64,000 nucleotides of DNA from Myxococcales bacterium (GTDB lineage Bacteria > Myxococcota_A > Bradymonadia > Bradymonadales > GCA-2716585): the NCBI GenBank assembly GCA_002716585.1, contig PBBL01000047.1:62001-126000 (forward strand). The letters run 5' to 3'. This document shows, one piece after another, positions 49,779 through 58,185 of the stretch (its first letter is position 1; every line of letters begins with the position of its first letter). Below the pieces are notes generated by a model, which worked only from the letters and a program-made list of their open reading frames with translations, ran no database searches and had not been told where the DNA came from. The position numbers and the translations under genes are program-made.

Positions 49779-51530
49779 ATGTCCGACCCCCAGCCCAGGA
49801 GCGCGCTGATCCACGAGGCCGCGCTGAACGCCCGGCCGCGCTCCCCGGTGGAGCTGATCGACGCGGCGCTGCACCTGGCGCGGCGCGATCCGCTGCTCTA
49901 CTGGGGGATCTCGGCGCTGTCCCTTGGTCCGCCGCTGCTCCTCCTCATAGGCCTTGAGGTCCTTCGGGACGCCACCCTGATCTTCGCCACCTCCCGCGCC
50001 TGGGACGGCCTCCTGCTGGTGGCCGCGCTGCTCGCCCCGGGGCTGCTCGCCTGGCGCGCGCTGTGTCACGGGGCGTTGGCGCTCGCCGGGATCACCCACC
50101 TCGGCCAGGCCCCCCTCTCGGCGACCTGGGAGCGTCGCCCTCACGACGCGCTCTCCCCCCTCCAGCTGCTGCGCCGCGCCGCGGATCACGCGCTCGCGCT
50201 GGTGATCGCCGGGTGGCTGCGGGTCGCCACGGTCTGGCTCGCCCCGATCGCGCTGCTGTCGGTGGCGCTCCAGCTTGATCCGGCGTTGGCGCCCTCCGCG
50301 CGAGGGATCCTCATCGCGCTCCTCGTCACGCTCGGGATCCCGATCACGCTCGTCGCCTCGGTGAGCACCTGGCTCACGACGCCGCGAGCCTGCCTCGAAG
50401 GCGTCGTCGCCGGGCGACCGCGCGCGTTTCTGGCCTCCGTCGCCCCCAGCGCCTTCTTCGCGATCGCCCTCGCGCTCCTCACGCTCAACCTCGCGGCGGG
50501 CGCCTCGCTGGGGCTCTACGTCCTCGGCGCCCTCCTTGACGTGAACGTGGCCGTCTGGTCGCGCTTCGTCTCTCCCGAGCACCGCCTGGCCTTCTTCGCG
50601 CTGATCGGCCTGGCGGCCTGGCTGGTGGAGCCGATCGCCCAGCTCACGGCGACTCTGAGCTGGCTCAACGACCGCGTCGCCCATGACGCGATCGACCTCG
50701 ACGCGCGGCTCTCCGCCCTGACACACGCTCGCCCGCTCGCCTCCCCCCAGCGCCGCCCCCGCGAAGGTGATCGCCGTCGCCTCGCCTCAAGCGCGCTGAT
50801 CGTCCTCGCGACCCTCATCTCCTGCGCCGCGGCTGGCGCCCAGGAGCGAACCCCCGCCGCGCTCCGGGCCGAGGTCGAGGCGGTCTTGAGCGGCCCGGAG
50901 CTGCGCGGCCTGGACGCGCCGCCCATCGACCGGGGCAACCCGGTGAACCTGCTCGGAGATCGCCCCGGCTTCGACGAGCTGCGCGGCGATGACGCCGCGG
51001 CCCCCCGCGACCCCTTCGAGAGCGTGACGGGGCTGCCCCGGGCGATCGTCGCCCCGGAGGTCGTACAAGGCGTGATCGCCCTCGCCGGGCTGCTGACGCT
51101 CCTCGCCCTCGCCTGGGTGGCCGCGCGCCACCTGACCCGCCCGAGCCCCGCCCCTGCCCAGGACAACGACTCACCCGATCGGCTGACCGACAGCGCGCCG
51201 CTCGCTTCACCGGACGCCTGGCGCTCCCTCGCACAGCGGCTCGCCGCCCAGGGCGATCGCCGCGGCGCGGCGCGCGCGCTCTATCTGTCCTCGGTGGCCC
51301 AGCTCCACCACGATGGGCGTCTGCGCTATGAGCCCTCGCTCACCAACGGCGAGCTGCTCCAGCAACTCAGCATGACCCCACACGTCGACGTGGAGGCGTT
51401 CCGCGAGCTGCTCCTCCTCGTCGAGTGGGCCTGGTACGGCGCCCACCCCGTGCCTGATGATCGCTACGCGCGGGTCGAGGCGCTGGCGCGGCGCCTGAGC
51501 GCGCCCACCGACGCCCAGGGGGTCGCGTGA
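49779..51530 (+). CDS. Polytopic membrane protein with C-terminal DUF4129 domain
   Basis: In the 583-aa protein, residues ~30-300 contain about seven hydrophobic helices. A second signal-like helix (SSALIVLATLISCAAAGAQE, about 345-364) then leads to an extracytoplasmic segment, a further membrane helix (about 428-450), and a cytoplasmic DUF4129 domain ('AARALYLSSVAQLHHDGRLR', 'TNGELLQQL', 'ELLLLVEWAWYG'). DUF4129 proteins are encoded next to MoxR ATPases and DUF58 proteins in many bacteria, as here. It is probably a natural fusion of a membrane module with the DUF4129 protein. Its stop overlaps the next start (GTGA). Confidence 0.82.
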   Translation: MSDPQPRSALIHEAALNARPRSPVELIDAALHLARRDPLLYWGISALSLGPPLLLLIGLEVLRDATLIFATSRAWDGLLLVAALLAPGLLAWRALCHGALALAGITHLGQAPLSATWERRPHDALSPLQLLRRAADHALALVIAGWLRVATVWLAPIALLSVALQLDPALAPSARGILIALLVTLGIPITLVASVSTWLTTPRACLEGVVAGRPRAFLASVAPSAFFAIALALLTLNLAAGASLGLYVLGALLDVNVAVWSRFVSPEHRLAFFALIGLAAWLVEPIAQLTATLSWLNDRVAHDAIDLDARLSALTHARPLASPQRRPREGDRRRLASSALIVLATLISCAAAGAQERTPAALRAEVEAVLSGPELRGLDAPPIDRGNPVNLLGDRPGFDELRGDDAAAPRDPFESVTGLPRAIVAPEVVQGVIALAGLLTLLALAWVAARHLTRPSPAPAQDNDSPDRLTDSAPLASPDAWRSLAQRLAAQGDRRGAARALYLSSVAQLHHDGRLRYEPSLTNGELLQQLSMTPHVDVEAFRELLLLVEWAWYGAHPVPDDRYARVEALARRLSAPTDAQGVA

Positions 51531-52798
51531 CCGACAGCCGCCTCCAGACCGAACGCGCCGCGCTGCTCCTCGCGGCGGCGTTGATCGCCGTGGTGTTTGT
51601 CGGCTTGCTGGTCGCCGCCGCCTCGCACCGCGCCTCCTTCGCCGGGCGCTACGCCTCCCACAGCGCCGCCGCAGATGGAGCCCGCGGGGTGGCGCTGCTC
51701 GCCGAGCGCCTCGGGCGCCCACCCCCCCGCCTCCAACACAACCTCGCCTCGCCCCCCGATCGCGGGACGCTCATCGCGGTGGCCCCTCGCCCGGACGCCT
51801 CCACCTCGCTCGTCGCCTCCCTGCTCGACCCCGATCCCTTCTCGCCCGAGGAGGCCGAGGCGCTGCTCGCCTGGATCAAGGAGGGCAACACCCTCATCCT
51901 CTTCACCCGACAGCCCACGCGCCTCCTGTCCCGAACAGGGATCTTCCTCGCAGGAGAAGCCCCGGAGGCGGCCCCTGGGGCACGCAGCCGCGCCGCGCCC
52001 TCGACAGTGTGGCCCCCTCCCACCGAGGAGGCGTCGCCCGCCTCGGGAGGCCACAGGCTGCTGCGCGGCGTGTCGCGGGGGGAGGTGGAGCGGGGCGCGG
52101 CGCTGGGGCGCTGGGAGCCTCTCGGCGACGAGGGCCGCTACACGCCGCTCCTGGTTGTGGAGCGGGGCGGGGTGAGGCGGGACGTCGCCGCCGAGGTGGA
52201 GGTGGGTGAGGGGCGGCTGATCTGGGTGGGGTCGCCGTTTGTGGCGAGCAACCTGGGGCTGTCTCGGGCGGACAACGGGCTCTGGATCGCGCTGCTGCTC
52301 GATCGGGAGCCTGGGCGCCCGCTGTTCATCGACGAGTTCCACCACGGCTTCGTCCATCGGCGGAACCTGGCCGGGTACCTCCGTCGCAGCGGCCGCTGGG
52401 TCGTCGTGGCGCAGCTCGCGCTCCTGGGGTTGTTGTGTGGGTGGCGGTTCGGGCGGCGGTTTGGCGAGCCGCTGCCCACGCCGCTCTCGCCGCCGGAGGA
52501 TGGGGGGTTTCAGACGCTCGCCCGCGTCTACCATCACGGTGGTCACGAGGAGCATGCGCTTGGCGTGTTGATGGACGAGCTGGAGCGCGCGCTGCGCCGC
52601 CGCTACGCGCCGCCTCGGGGCCGTGACCTGGAGGCGACCCTCGCCCCGGCGGCCGCCGAGCGCCTGGCCATGTTGCGGCGCCGCGTCCAGGCGCCTCGCG
52701 AAGCGGAGCCGCTGGTGGACGTCGCCAGTTCAATCACGCGGTGGGTCGCGCAGCTGGATCAGCGCGGCGCGGCGCCACACGACTTCAAGGAGGGCTGA
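51527..52798 (+). CDS. DUF4350-domain membrane protein
   Basis: The 423-aa protein has an N-terminal membrane helix ('ALLLAAALIAVVFVGLLVAA'), then a DUF4350-type domain ('DGARGVALLAERLGR', 'FSPEEAEALLAWIKEGNTLI', 'GEGRLIWVGSPFVASN', 'FIDEFHHGF'). A second membrane helix ('WVVVAQLALLGLLCGW') and a cytoplasmic helical tail follow. The GTG start overlaps the DUF4129 stop, and its own stop overlaps the MoxR ATG, indicating translational coupling. Confidence 0.82.
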   Translation: MTDSRLQTERAALLLAAALIAVVFVGLLVAAASHRASFAGRYASHSAAADGARGVALLAERLGRPPPRLQHNLASPPDRGTLIAVAPRPDASTSLVASLLDPDPFSPEEAEALLAWIKEGNTLILFTRQPTRLLSRTGIFLAGEAPEAAPGARSRAAPSTVWPPPTEEASPASGGHRLLRGVSRGEVERGAALGRWEPLGDEGRYTPLLVVERGGVRRDVAAEVEVGEGRLIWVGSPFVASNLGLSRADNGLWIALLLDREPGRPLFIDEFHHGFVHRRNLAGYLRRSGRWVVVAQLALLGLLCGWRFGRRFGEPLPTPLSPPEDGGFQTLARVYHHGGHEEHALGVLMDELERALRRRYAPPRGRDLEATLAPAAAERLAMLRRRVQAPREAEPLVDVASSITRWVAQLDQRGAAPHDFKEG

Positions 52799-53787
52799 TG
52801 TCCGAACACACACACAACCCCCTCGACGACGACGCGCTGGGACGGCTCGCGGCTGTTCGGGAGGCGGCGTTGGCGCAGCTCGGCAAGGTGATCGTCGGTC
52901 AGGAGGCGATCCTGGAGCACCTCCTGATCGCGCTCCTCGTCCGAGGTCACGTGCTGCTGGAGGGGGTCCCCGGGGTCGCCAAGACGCTGATGGTCAAGGC
53001 GCTGGCGCGGGTCGTCGCGGCGCGCAGCGATCGGATCCAGTTCACCCCGGATCTGATGCCCGCCGACATCCTCGGCACGCAGGTCTTCGACCTGGAGCAG
53101 CAGCGCTTTCACCTGGTGAAGGGCCCGATCTTCACGGAGCTGTGCCTCGCGGACGAGATCAACCGCGCTCCGGCCCGCACCCAGGCGGCGCTCCTGCAAG
53201 CGATGGAGGAGCGGCAGGTCTCCATCGACGGCGAGCATCACCCGCTCGGGTCACTCTTCATGGTGTGCGCCACCCAGAACCCGATCGAGAGCGAAGGGAC
53301 CTACCCGTTGCCGGAGGCGCAGCTCGATCGCTTCCTGCTCAAGCTCCACGTCCCCTACCCGACCGCCGCCGAGGAGGATCGGATCCTGGAGCGGGTCCAC
53401 GGCGGCTTCGACGCGCACGACCTCCAGTCGGCGGGTGTGGAGGCGGCGCTCGACGCGGCGCGGATCGAGGCCGCGCGGGAGCTGGTGGTTCGGGTCGGCG
53501 TCGAGCCGTCGCTCCTCCGCTACGTGCGCCAGCTCGTTCACGCCACGCGCGCGTCGGGGTGGCTCCTCTACGGGGCGGGGCCGCGGGCGTCGATCAACCT
53601 GCTGGTGTGCGCGAAGGCGGTCGCCGGGTTGAGGGGGCGAGGCTTCGTGACGCCGGACGACGTCAAGTTCATGGCCCGACCGGTGCTGCGCCACCGCGTC
53701 GTTCTCCAGCCCGAGGTCGAGATCGATGGGGTGACGGCGGACGACGTGATCGAGCGTCTCCTGGCCGAGGTGGAGGTGCCGCGCTGA
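52798..53787 (+). CDS. MoxR-family AAA+ ATPase
   Basis: The 329-aa MoxR-type AAA+ chaperone has Walker A 'GVPGVAKT' (56-63), Walker B 'LCLADEINRAP', sensor 'MVCATQNPIESEGTYPLPEA' and the arginine-finger segment 'AQLDRFLLK'. MoxR ATPases work with VWA or DUF58 proteins in protein-complex maturation or stress tolerance. AAGGAGGG lies before the ATG, which overlaps the previous stop by one base; the DUF58 gene follows in the same fashion. A partner role for the DUF58 product is strongly suggested by context. Confidence 0.93.
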   Translation: MSEHTHNPLDDDALGRLAAVREAALAQLGKVIVGQEAILEHLLIALLVRGHVLLEGVPGVAKTLMVKALARVVAARSDRIQFTPDLMPADILGTQVFDLEQQRFHLVKGPIFTELCLADEINRAPARTQAALLQAMEERQVSIDGEHHPLGSLFMVCATQNPIESEGTYPLPEAQLDRFLLKLHVPYPTAAEEDRILERVHGGFDAHDLQSAGVEAALDAARIEAARELVVRVGVEPSLLRYVRQLVHATRASGWLLYGAGPRASINLLVCAKAVAGLRGRGFVTPDDVKFMARPVLRHRVVLQPEVEIDGVTADDVIERLLAEVEVPR

Positions 53788-55238
53788 TGAGCGCCCGGTC
53801 CATCAACCTGACCCGCTGGCGGTGCCTGCCAGGCCGTCGCCTGCTGGTGTGCCTGGGGCTCGCGGCGTTGCTGCTGGCGCTGGCGCCGGTGTGGCGGTGG
53901 GTGCTCGTGTGGGTCGCGGCGGTTGACGGGGCGCTCCTGGTTGGGATGGTCGTGGATTACTTGCGCTTGCGCCGCGGCGTGCGGCTGCGGCTGGAGCGCA
54001 GCGTGCGCTCGCGGCTGTCGGTGGGGGTGGACAACCCGGTGAAGCTGACCTTGGAGAACCGCGGCGCCCTGGCCGCGCGCGTCTGGGTCCGTGACAGCGC
54101 CCCAGCCGGGTGTGTTGTCACAGGAGCCGATCTGGGGACCGACGACGCCGTCACGTTGGGGTCGCCTCAGGCACCCAGGCTCGCGGTGGGCGTCGGCGGT
54201 CGGGGTGGAACGCCCGACGCGCCGAGGGCGATGGGGCCGGGCCTGACGCTGGGAGCAGCGGAGCGGTTGGAGGTGAGCTACACGGTGCGCCCGCTGCGTC
54301 GCGGCGACTGCGCGTTCGGCGATCTGCACGTCCGGGTCGAGAGCGGGCTGGGGCTGGCGACCGCCGCGGCGAGGGGCGACGGGGAGGAGATGGTGCAGGT
54401 CGTCCCCAATGTTCTCGGCGCGCGCCAGCTGGGGTTGGCGTCTCGGTTCAGGGATCTGGCGCTGCTGGGGCTCAAGCGGGTGCGACGGGAGGGGGAGGGG
54501 GTCGAGTTCGCCTCCTTGAGGGACTACACGCAAGGGGACGGCTACCGCGACGTCGATTGGAAGGCGACGGCCCGGCGGCGGCGACCGATCGTCCGGGCCA
54601 GGGAGGCGGAGCGGAGTCAGGACGTGATCCTGTGCGTGGACGCCGGGCGGCGCTCCGCCGCGCGGGTGGGGGAGGTGACCCGACTGGATCACGCGATCCA
54701 CGTGGCGCTGCTCCTGGGGAGCGCGGCGCTGGAGGCCGACGATCGCGTCGGCCTCCTGGTCTTCTCCGACGCGGTCCACGCCTGGCTCCCCCCCCGACGC
54801 GGCGCGCCGCAGCGCCGCCGCCTCCTGGAGGCGCTCACCCACGTCCAGCCTCGCCTGTGCCCGGTGGAGCCCCGCGAGGTCGGCCCCTGGCTCATGTCCC
54901 GCGTGCGGAGGAGGAGCCTCATGGTGGTGTTGACCGACATCCACGATGAGGTGGAGTCGCGCCCCGTGGTGGAGGTCGTCCGGCTCCTGCGCGCGCGCCA
55001 CCTGCCGCTGTGCGTGACGCTCCGCGATGAAGCGCTGGAGGCCGCTCGGGCCGCCATCCCGTCCGACCCGGAGGCGGTCTACCGACGCGTCGCCGCGACG
55101 GAGCGGTGGCGCGAGCGCGAGGCCCTCAAGCGGGAGCTGGTGCAGCTCGGCGCGCACGTGGTCGATCGCTCTCCCGAGGCGGTGACGGTCGAGGCGCTCA
55201 ACGCGTATGTTGAGCTGAAGCGTCGGCGCGCGCTGTGA
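53787..55238 (+). CDS. DUF58 / VWA-like membrane protein
   Basis: The 483-aa protein has two N-terminal membrane helices (about 18-55), an Ig-like region ('VDNPVKLTLENRG'), and the DUF58 signature 'FASLRDYTQGDGYRDVDWKA'. A VWA-like fold with 'VILCVDAGRRSA' and 'MVVLTDIHDE' follows. The canonical MIDAS D-x-S-x-S reads D-A-G-R-R, so metal binding is doubtful. The start ATG 53787 overlaps the MoxR stop by one base. It is the expected partner of the MoxR ATPase. Confidence 0.88.
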   Translation: MSARSINLTRWRCLPGRRLLVCLGLAALLLALAPVWRWVLVWVAAVDGALLVGMVVDYLRLRRGVRLRLERSVRSRLSVGVDNPVKLTLENRGALAARVWVRDSAPAGCVVTGADLGTDDAVTLGSPQAPRLAVGVGGRGGTPDAPRAMGPGLTLGAAERLEVSYTVRPLRRGDCAFGDLHVRVESGLGLATAAARGDGEEMVQVVPNVLGARQLGLASRFRDLALLGLKRVRREGEGVEFASLRDYTQGDGYRDVDWKATARRRRPIVRAREAERSQDVILCVDAGRRSAARVGEVTRLDHAIHVALLLGSAALEADDRVGLLVFSDAVHAWLPPRRGAPQRRRLLEALTHVQPRLCPVEPREVGPWLMSRVRRRSLMVVLTDIHDEVESRPVVEVVRLLRARHLPLCVTLRDEALEAARAAIPSDPEAVYRRVAATERWREREALKRELVQLGAHVVDRSPEAVTVEALNAYVELKRRRAL

Positions 55239-55248
55239 GGAGGGGGCG

Positions 55249-56238
55249 ATGGAGCTGAAGCGGTGGATCGCCCGAGGCCAGCCGCGCTGGGAGCGGTTGG
55301 AGGAGCTGCTCGTCCAGGTGGACGCGGAGGGGCTCGCCGGGCTGAGCGCGGCGGAGGGGCGGGAGCTGGTGCGCCTGTACCGCGAGGTGGGCGGCGATCT
55401 GGTCCTCGCTCGGACGATGACGCTCAACCCGGCGCTGCTCGATTACCTGAACGGGCTCGTGGGCCGGGCGTATGGCGCGATCCACGCCACCCGCAAGGTG
55501 GCGTGGGGGCGGCTGTGGCGGTTCCTGACGCGCGCCTACCCGGCGTTGATCCGGGCCGAGGCGCGCCTGATCGGGCTGGCGGCGGCGCTGTTCGTCGGTG
55601 GGGCGCTGCTGGGCGCGGTGGCGGTCTTCGCGGACGCGGAGGCTGGGGCGTACCTGCTGCCTCAGCAGCACCTCCACGTCGACCCGAGCGATCGGGTGGC
55701 CGAGCTGGAGGCCCGCATGGCGGCGGGCGGCGGGCTGACGGTGGAGGATCAGGCGTTCTTCTCCAGCTACCTGTTCACCCACAACATCCAGGTGACCTTC
55801 CTGGCCTTCGCGCTGGGGCTGACCTTCGGGGTCGGGACCGCGGTGGTGCTCGTGTCGAACGGCGTGCTGTTGGGCGCGCTGGCGGCCCACTACCACCTCG
55901 ACGGGGTCGCGACCTTCTTCTACGCCTGGATCCTCCCGCACGGGGTCCCCGAGCTGTTGAGCGTCTTCATCGCGGGTGGGGCGGGCTTCATGCTCTCGCG
56001 CGCGCTGTGGGCGCCCGGGCGGAGGACGCGCCGCGATCGGCTGAGGGTGGAGTCGGTCGCGGCGGCGCGGCTCGTGCTGGGGACGATGGCGCTGCTCGTG
56101 GTCGCGGGGGTGATCGAGGGCACGATCTCGCAGATGCACCCGCCGCGGCTCTCCTACGCCGCGAAGCTCGGCTTCGCGGCGACGATGGCGGTCGCGCTGG
56201 GCCTGTTCATCACACGCGCTGGGCGGAGGGAGCCATGA
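55249..56238 (+). CDS. SpoIIM-like (stage II sporulation protein M family) membrane protein
   Basis: The 329-aa protein has an N-terminal soluble helical domain ('RWERLEELLVQVDAEG', 'LVRLYREVGGDLVLARTM') and then about five membrane helices with the family motif 'FFSSYLFTHNIQVTFLAFAL' and 'YAWILPHGVPELLSVFIAGG'. It belongs to the SpoIIM/DUF95 superfamily that is common in MoxR-DUF58-RDD clusters and has no sporulation role in this context. GGAGGGGG is close to the ATG. It overlaps the RDD gene by 4 bp. Confidence 0.88.
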   Translation: MELKRWIARGQPRWERLEELLVQVDAEGLAGLSAAEGRELVRLYREVGGDLVLARTMTLNPALLDYLNGLVGRAYGAIHATRKVAWGRLWRFLTRAYPALIRAEARLIGLAAALFVGGALLGAVAVFADAEAGAYLLPQQHLHVDPSDRVAELEARMAAGGGLTVEDQAFFSSYLFTHNIQVTFLAFALGLTFGVGTAVVLVSNGVLLGALAAHYHLDGVATFFYAWILPHGVPELLSVFIAGGAGFMLSRALWAPGRRTRRDRLRVESVAAARLVLGTMALLVVAGVIEGTISQMHPPRLSYAAKLGFAATMAVALGLFITRAGRREP

Positions 56239-57050
56239 GCGACCCCATGGGTGGGGTGGGGCGGGGCCTCATCGGCCCGCCCATCGTGATCCAGAGCCCG
56301 GAGGGGGTGACGCTGGAGCTGGAACTGGCTGGGGCGGCGCGGCGGCTCCTGGCCTGGCTGGTGGACATGGTCGTGATCATGGCCCTGCTGGGCGCGATGG
56401 GGCTCGTGGTCGCGCGGCTCGCCCCGCTGGCTGGCGGGGTGGCCGCTGCGCTCGGGGTGGCGCTCTACGCGGCGATCAGCTGGGGTTACTTCGTGGTGAT
56501 GGAGTGGCGCGCGGGTGGGCAGTCGTTGGGCAAGCGGGCGCTCGGGATCCGGGTGATGGGGCGCGGCGGTGCGCCGGTGACCCTGGCCCAGTCGGCGGTG
56601 CGGAACCTGCTGCGGGTCCTCGACGGGTTGCCGCTCATCTACCTGGTCGGCGGCGCGGCGATCCTGAGCAGCCACGACCAGGGGCGCGTCGGGGATTGGG
56701 TGGCGGGGACGATCGTGGTTCGGGAGCGCCCGCCGAGCGCGGTGGTCGCGCTCATCCCCGAGGGGCTGCGAGGGGTGCACCTGCCTGTGGACCGCGGTCA
56801 GCTCGTCGCGGAGCTGCCTGCCGCGGAGCGCGCCCTCCTGTTGGAGCTGGCGACCCGGCGAGAGAGGCTCCCGCTGGAGGTTCGGTTACGACTCTTCAGC
56901 CAGGCAGCCGAATACTTCAGAGGGCGGCTGGGCATCGACGCGTCGGCTCGTGTGGGCGACGAGGCCCTCTGTCTGCACCTCGCGCTGCTCCTCGCGCAGG
57001 GGGTGGGTGGGGCTGAAGCGGGCGAAGGCGCCCCGGAACGGCAGGTTTGA
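56235..57050 (+). CDS. RDD-family membrane protein with cytoplasmic C-terminal extension
   Basis: The 271-aa protein has an N-terminal soluble strand ('VTLELELAGAARRLLAWLVD') leading into the RDD domain: two or three membrane helices ('VVIMALLGAMGLVVARL', 'YAAISWGYFVVMEW'), then 'GGQSLGKRALGIRVMGRGG' and 'DQGRVGDWVAGTIVV'. A ~90-residue helical extension follows ('LPAAERALLLELATRRERLP'). The ATG overlaps the SpoIIM-like stop. It closes the seven-gene operon from 49493. Confidence 0.85.
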   Translation: MSDPMGGVGRGLIGPPIVIQSPEGVTLELELAGAARRLLAWLVDMVVIMALLGAMGLVVARLAPLAGGVAAALGVALYAAISWGYFVVMEWRAGGQSLGKRALGIRVMGRGGAPVTLAQSAVRNLLRVLDGLPLIYLVGGAAILSSHDQGRVGDWVAGTIVVRERPPSAVVALIPEGLRGVHLPVDRGQLVAELPAAERALLLELATRRERLPLEVRLRLFSQAAEYFRGRLGIDASARVGDEALCLHLALLLAQGVGGAEAGEGAPERQV

Positions 57051-57203
57051 GTTTGCGCCTGGCGGAGATCGTGGTCATCATCCAGAGACGGCCTCTGGAG
57101 GGTGGCGCGCAAGAAGGCGTGTCAGCTTCGGGCGCCTCACGCGTCTGATGGTGTTGGTGTGCGTCTGTGGGGCCCGGACGCTCAAGCAGGTGGAGGCGGC
57201 CGG

Positions 57204-57232
57204 TTGCGCCCGGCGGTGCCGCGGTGTATAGA
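57204..57232 (+). promoter_or_regulatory. Promoter of the gene cluster at 57339
   Basis: TTGCGC, a 17-bp spacer and TATAGA lie about 105 bp upstream of the ATG at 57339, in the gap after the MoxR operon. Confidence 0.5.
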
Positions 57233-57338
57233 CCAGAAACCTGTGGGGTGACGTGATGACAACGGGTGGGCCTGCGCCCCTGCACGAGACAGGGCGCCCC
57301 AAGGCATACCGCGAACCAGAGTGTAAGGAATGATGACC

Positions 57339-58121
57339 ATGCGGAATGATCGCCTCAGAATGACCCTGCTCCGGCAATGGACGCTGGGGGTGGCGCTGGT
57401 CTTGATGATGCTCGTCGCGACCGTCGCGCAGGCCCAGGACGGCCCGCGCAAGGTGACGGGCCCGGACCCCGGCGCGACCGAGACGACCACCGAGAAGGTC
57501 GAGCCCGAGGCGACCGAGCCCGAGGGCGAGGCGACCACGGAGGAGCCCGGCGCGACCAGCGGCGAGGCGACCTACGACCTCCGGGTCAAGGAGCTGGAGG
57601 AGAAGGTCAACGACTTCAAGGAGAAGGTCTTCCGCTCCAAGAGCCGCCTGGTGCTCCTCAAGGAGACGGTGCTGCGCGGCTCCATCTCGGGCTCCCAGGC
57701 GCGCCTGGTCCACAGCAACGAGATGGGCAACGCCTTTGAGCTGGTTCAGGCGATCTACAGCCTCGACGGCAACCAGATCTACAACAAGCGTGACCAGGAC
57801 GGTGACCTCGCCGACAAGGAGGAGTTCGAGATCTTCAACGGCGCGATCGTCCCTGGCAACCACAACATCTCCGTCATGTTCGTCTACCGCGGCAGCGGGT
57901 ACGGGGTCTTCAGCTACCTCAAGGGCTACAAGTTCACGATCCGCTCCAGCTACACCTTCACCGCCGAGGAGGGCAAGACCACCGAGGTGAAGATCGTGGC
58001 CTACGAGAAGGGCAACATCACCACCGCGTTGGAGGAGCGCCCCGACGTGCGCTACGAGATCGAGTTCACGGAGGATGACGCCGCCGAGGAGGTCTCGGGC
58101 GGCTCGGCCAGCAACAACTGA
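57339..58121 (+). CDS. Exported protein with acidic linker, coiled coil and beta domain
   Basis: The 260-aa protein has a signal peptide (ending VAQAQ), a Thr/Glu/Pro-rich linker (about 35-75), then a coiled-coil segment ('DLRVKELEEKVNDFKEKVFR'). A beta-sandwich-like domain follows ('SLDGNQIYN', 'IVPGNHNISVMFVYRGSGYG', 'YKFTIRSSYTFTAEEGKTTE'). ATG 57339 is preferred to 57330/57333 because AAGGA ends 9 nt upstream of it. It leads a three-gene series with the two TPR proteins. Myxococcus Glt clusters contain a small exported protein next to TPR genes; equivalence is only suggested by context. Confidence 0.72.
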   Translation: MRNDRLRMTLLRQWTLGVALVLMMLVATVAQAQDGPRKVTGPDPGATETTTEKVEPEATEPEGEATTEEPGATSGEATYDLRVKELEEKVNDFKEKVFRSKSRLVLLKETVLRGSISGSQARLVHSNEMGNAFELVQAIYSLDGNQIYNKRDQDGDLADKEEFEIFNGAIVPGNHNISVMFVYRGSGYGVFSYLKGYKFTIRSSYTFTAEEGKTTEVKIVAYEKGNITTALEERPDVRYEIEFTEDDAAEEVSGGSASNN

Positions 58122-58185
58122 GCCCCGACGCGCCGATCCGTCTCGCCCTGACCCTGCGCACCGCGTATGCACGAATAGGAAAGGT

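Noticed and set aside
52623-53786. A longer DUF58 protein with an Arg-rich N-terminal extension
   Set aside because: That part is the MoxR gene read out of frame; the DUF58 ATG at 53787 overlaps the MoxR stop.
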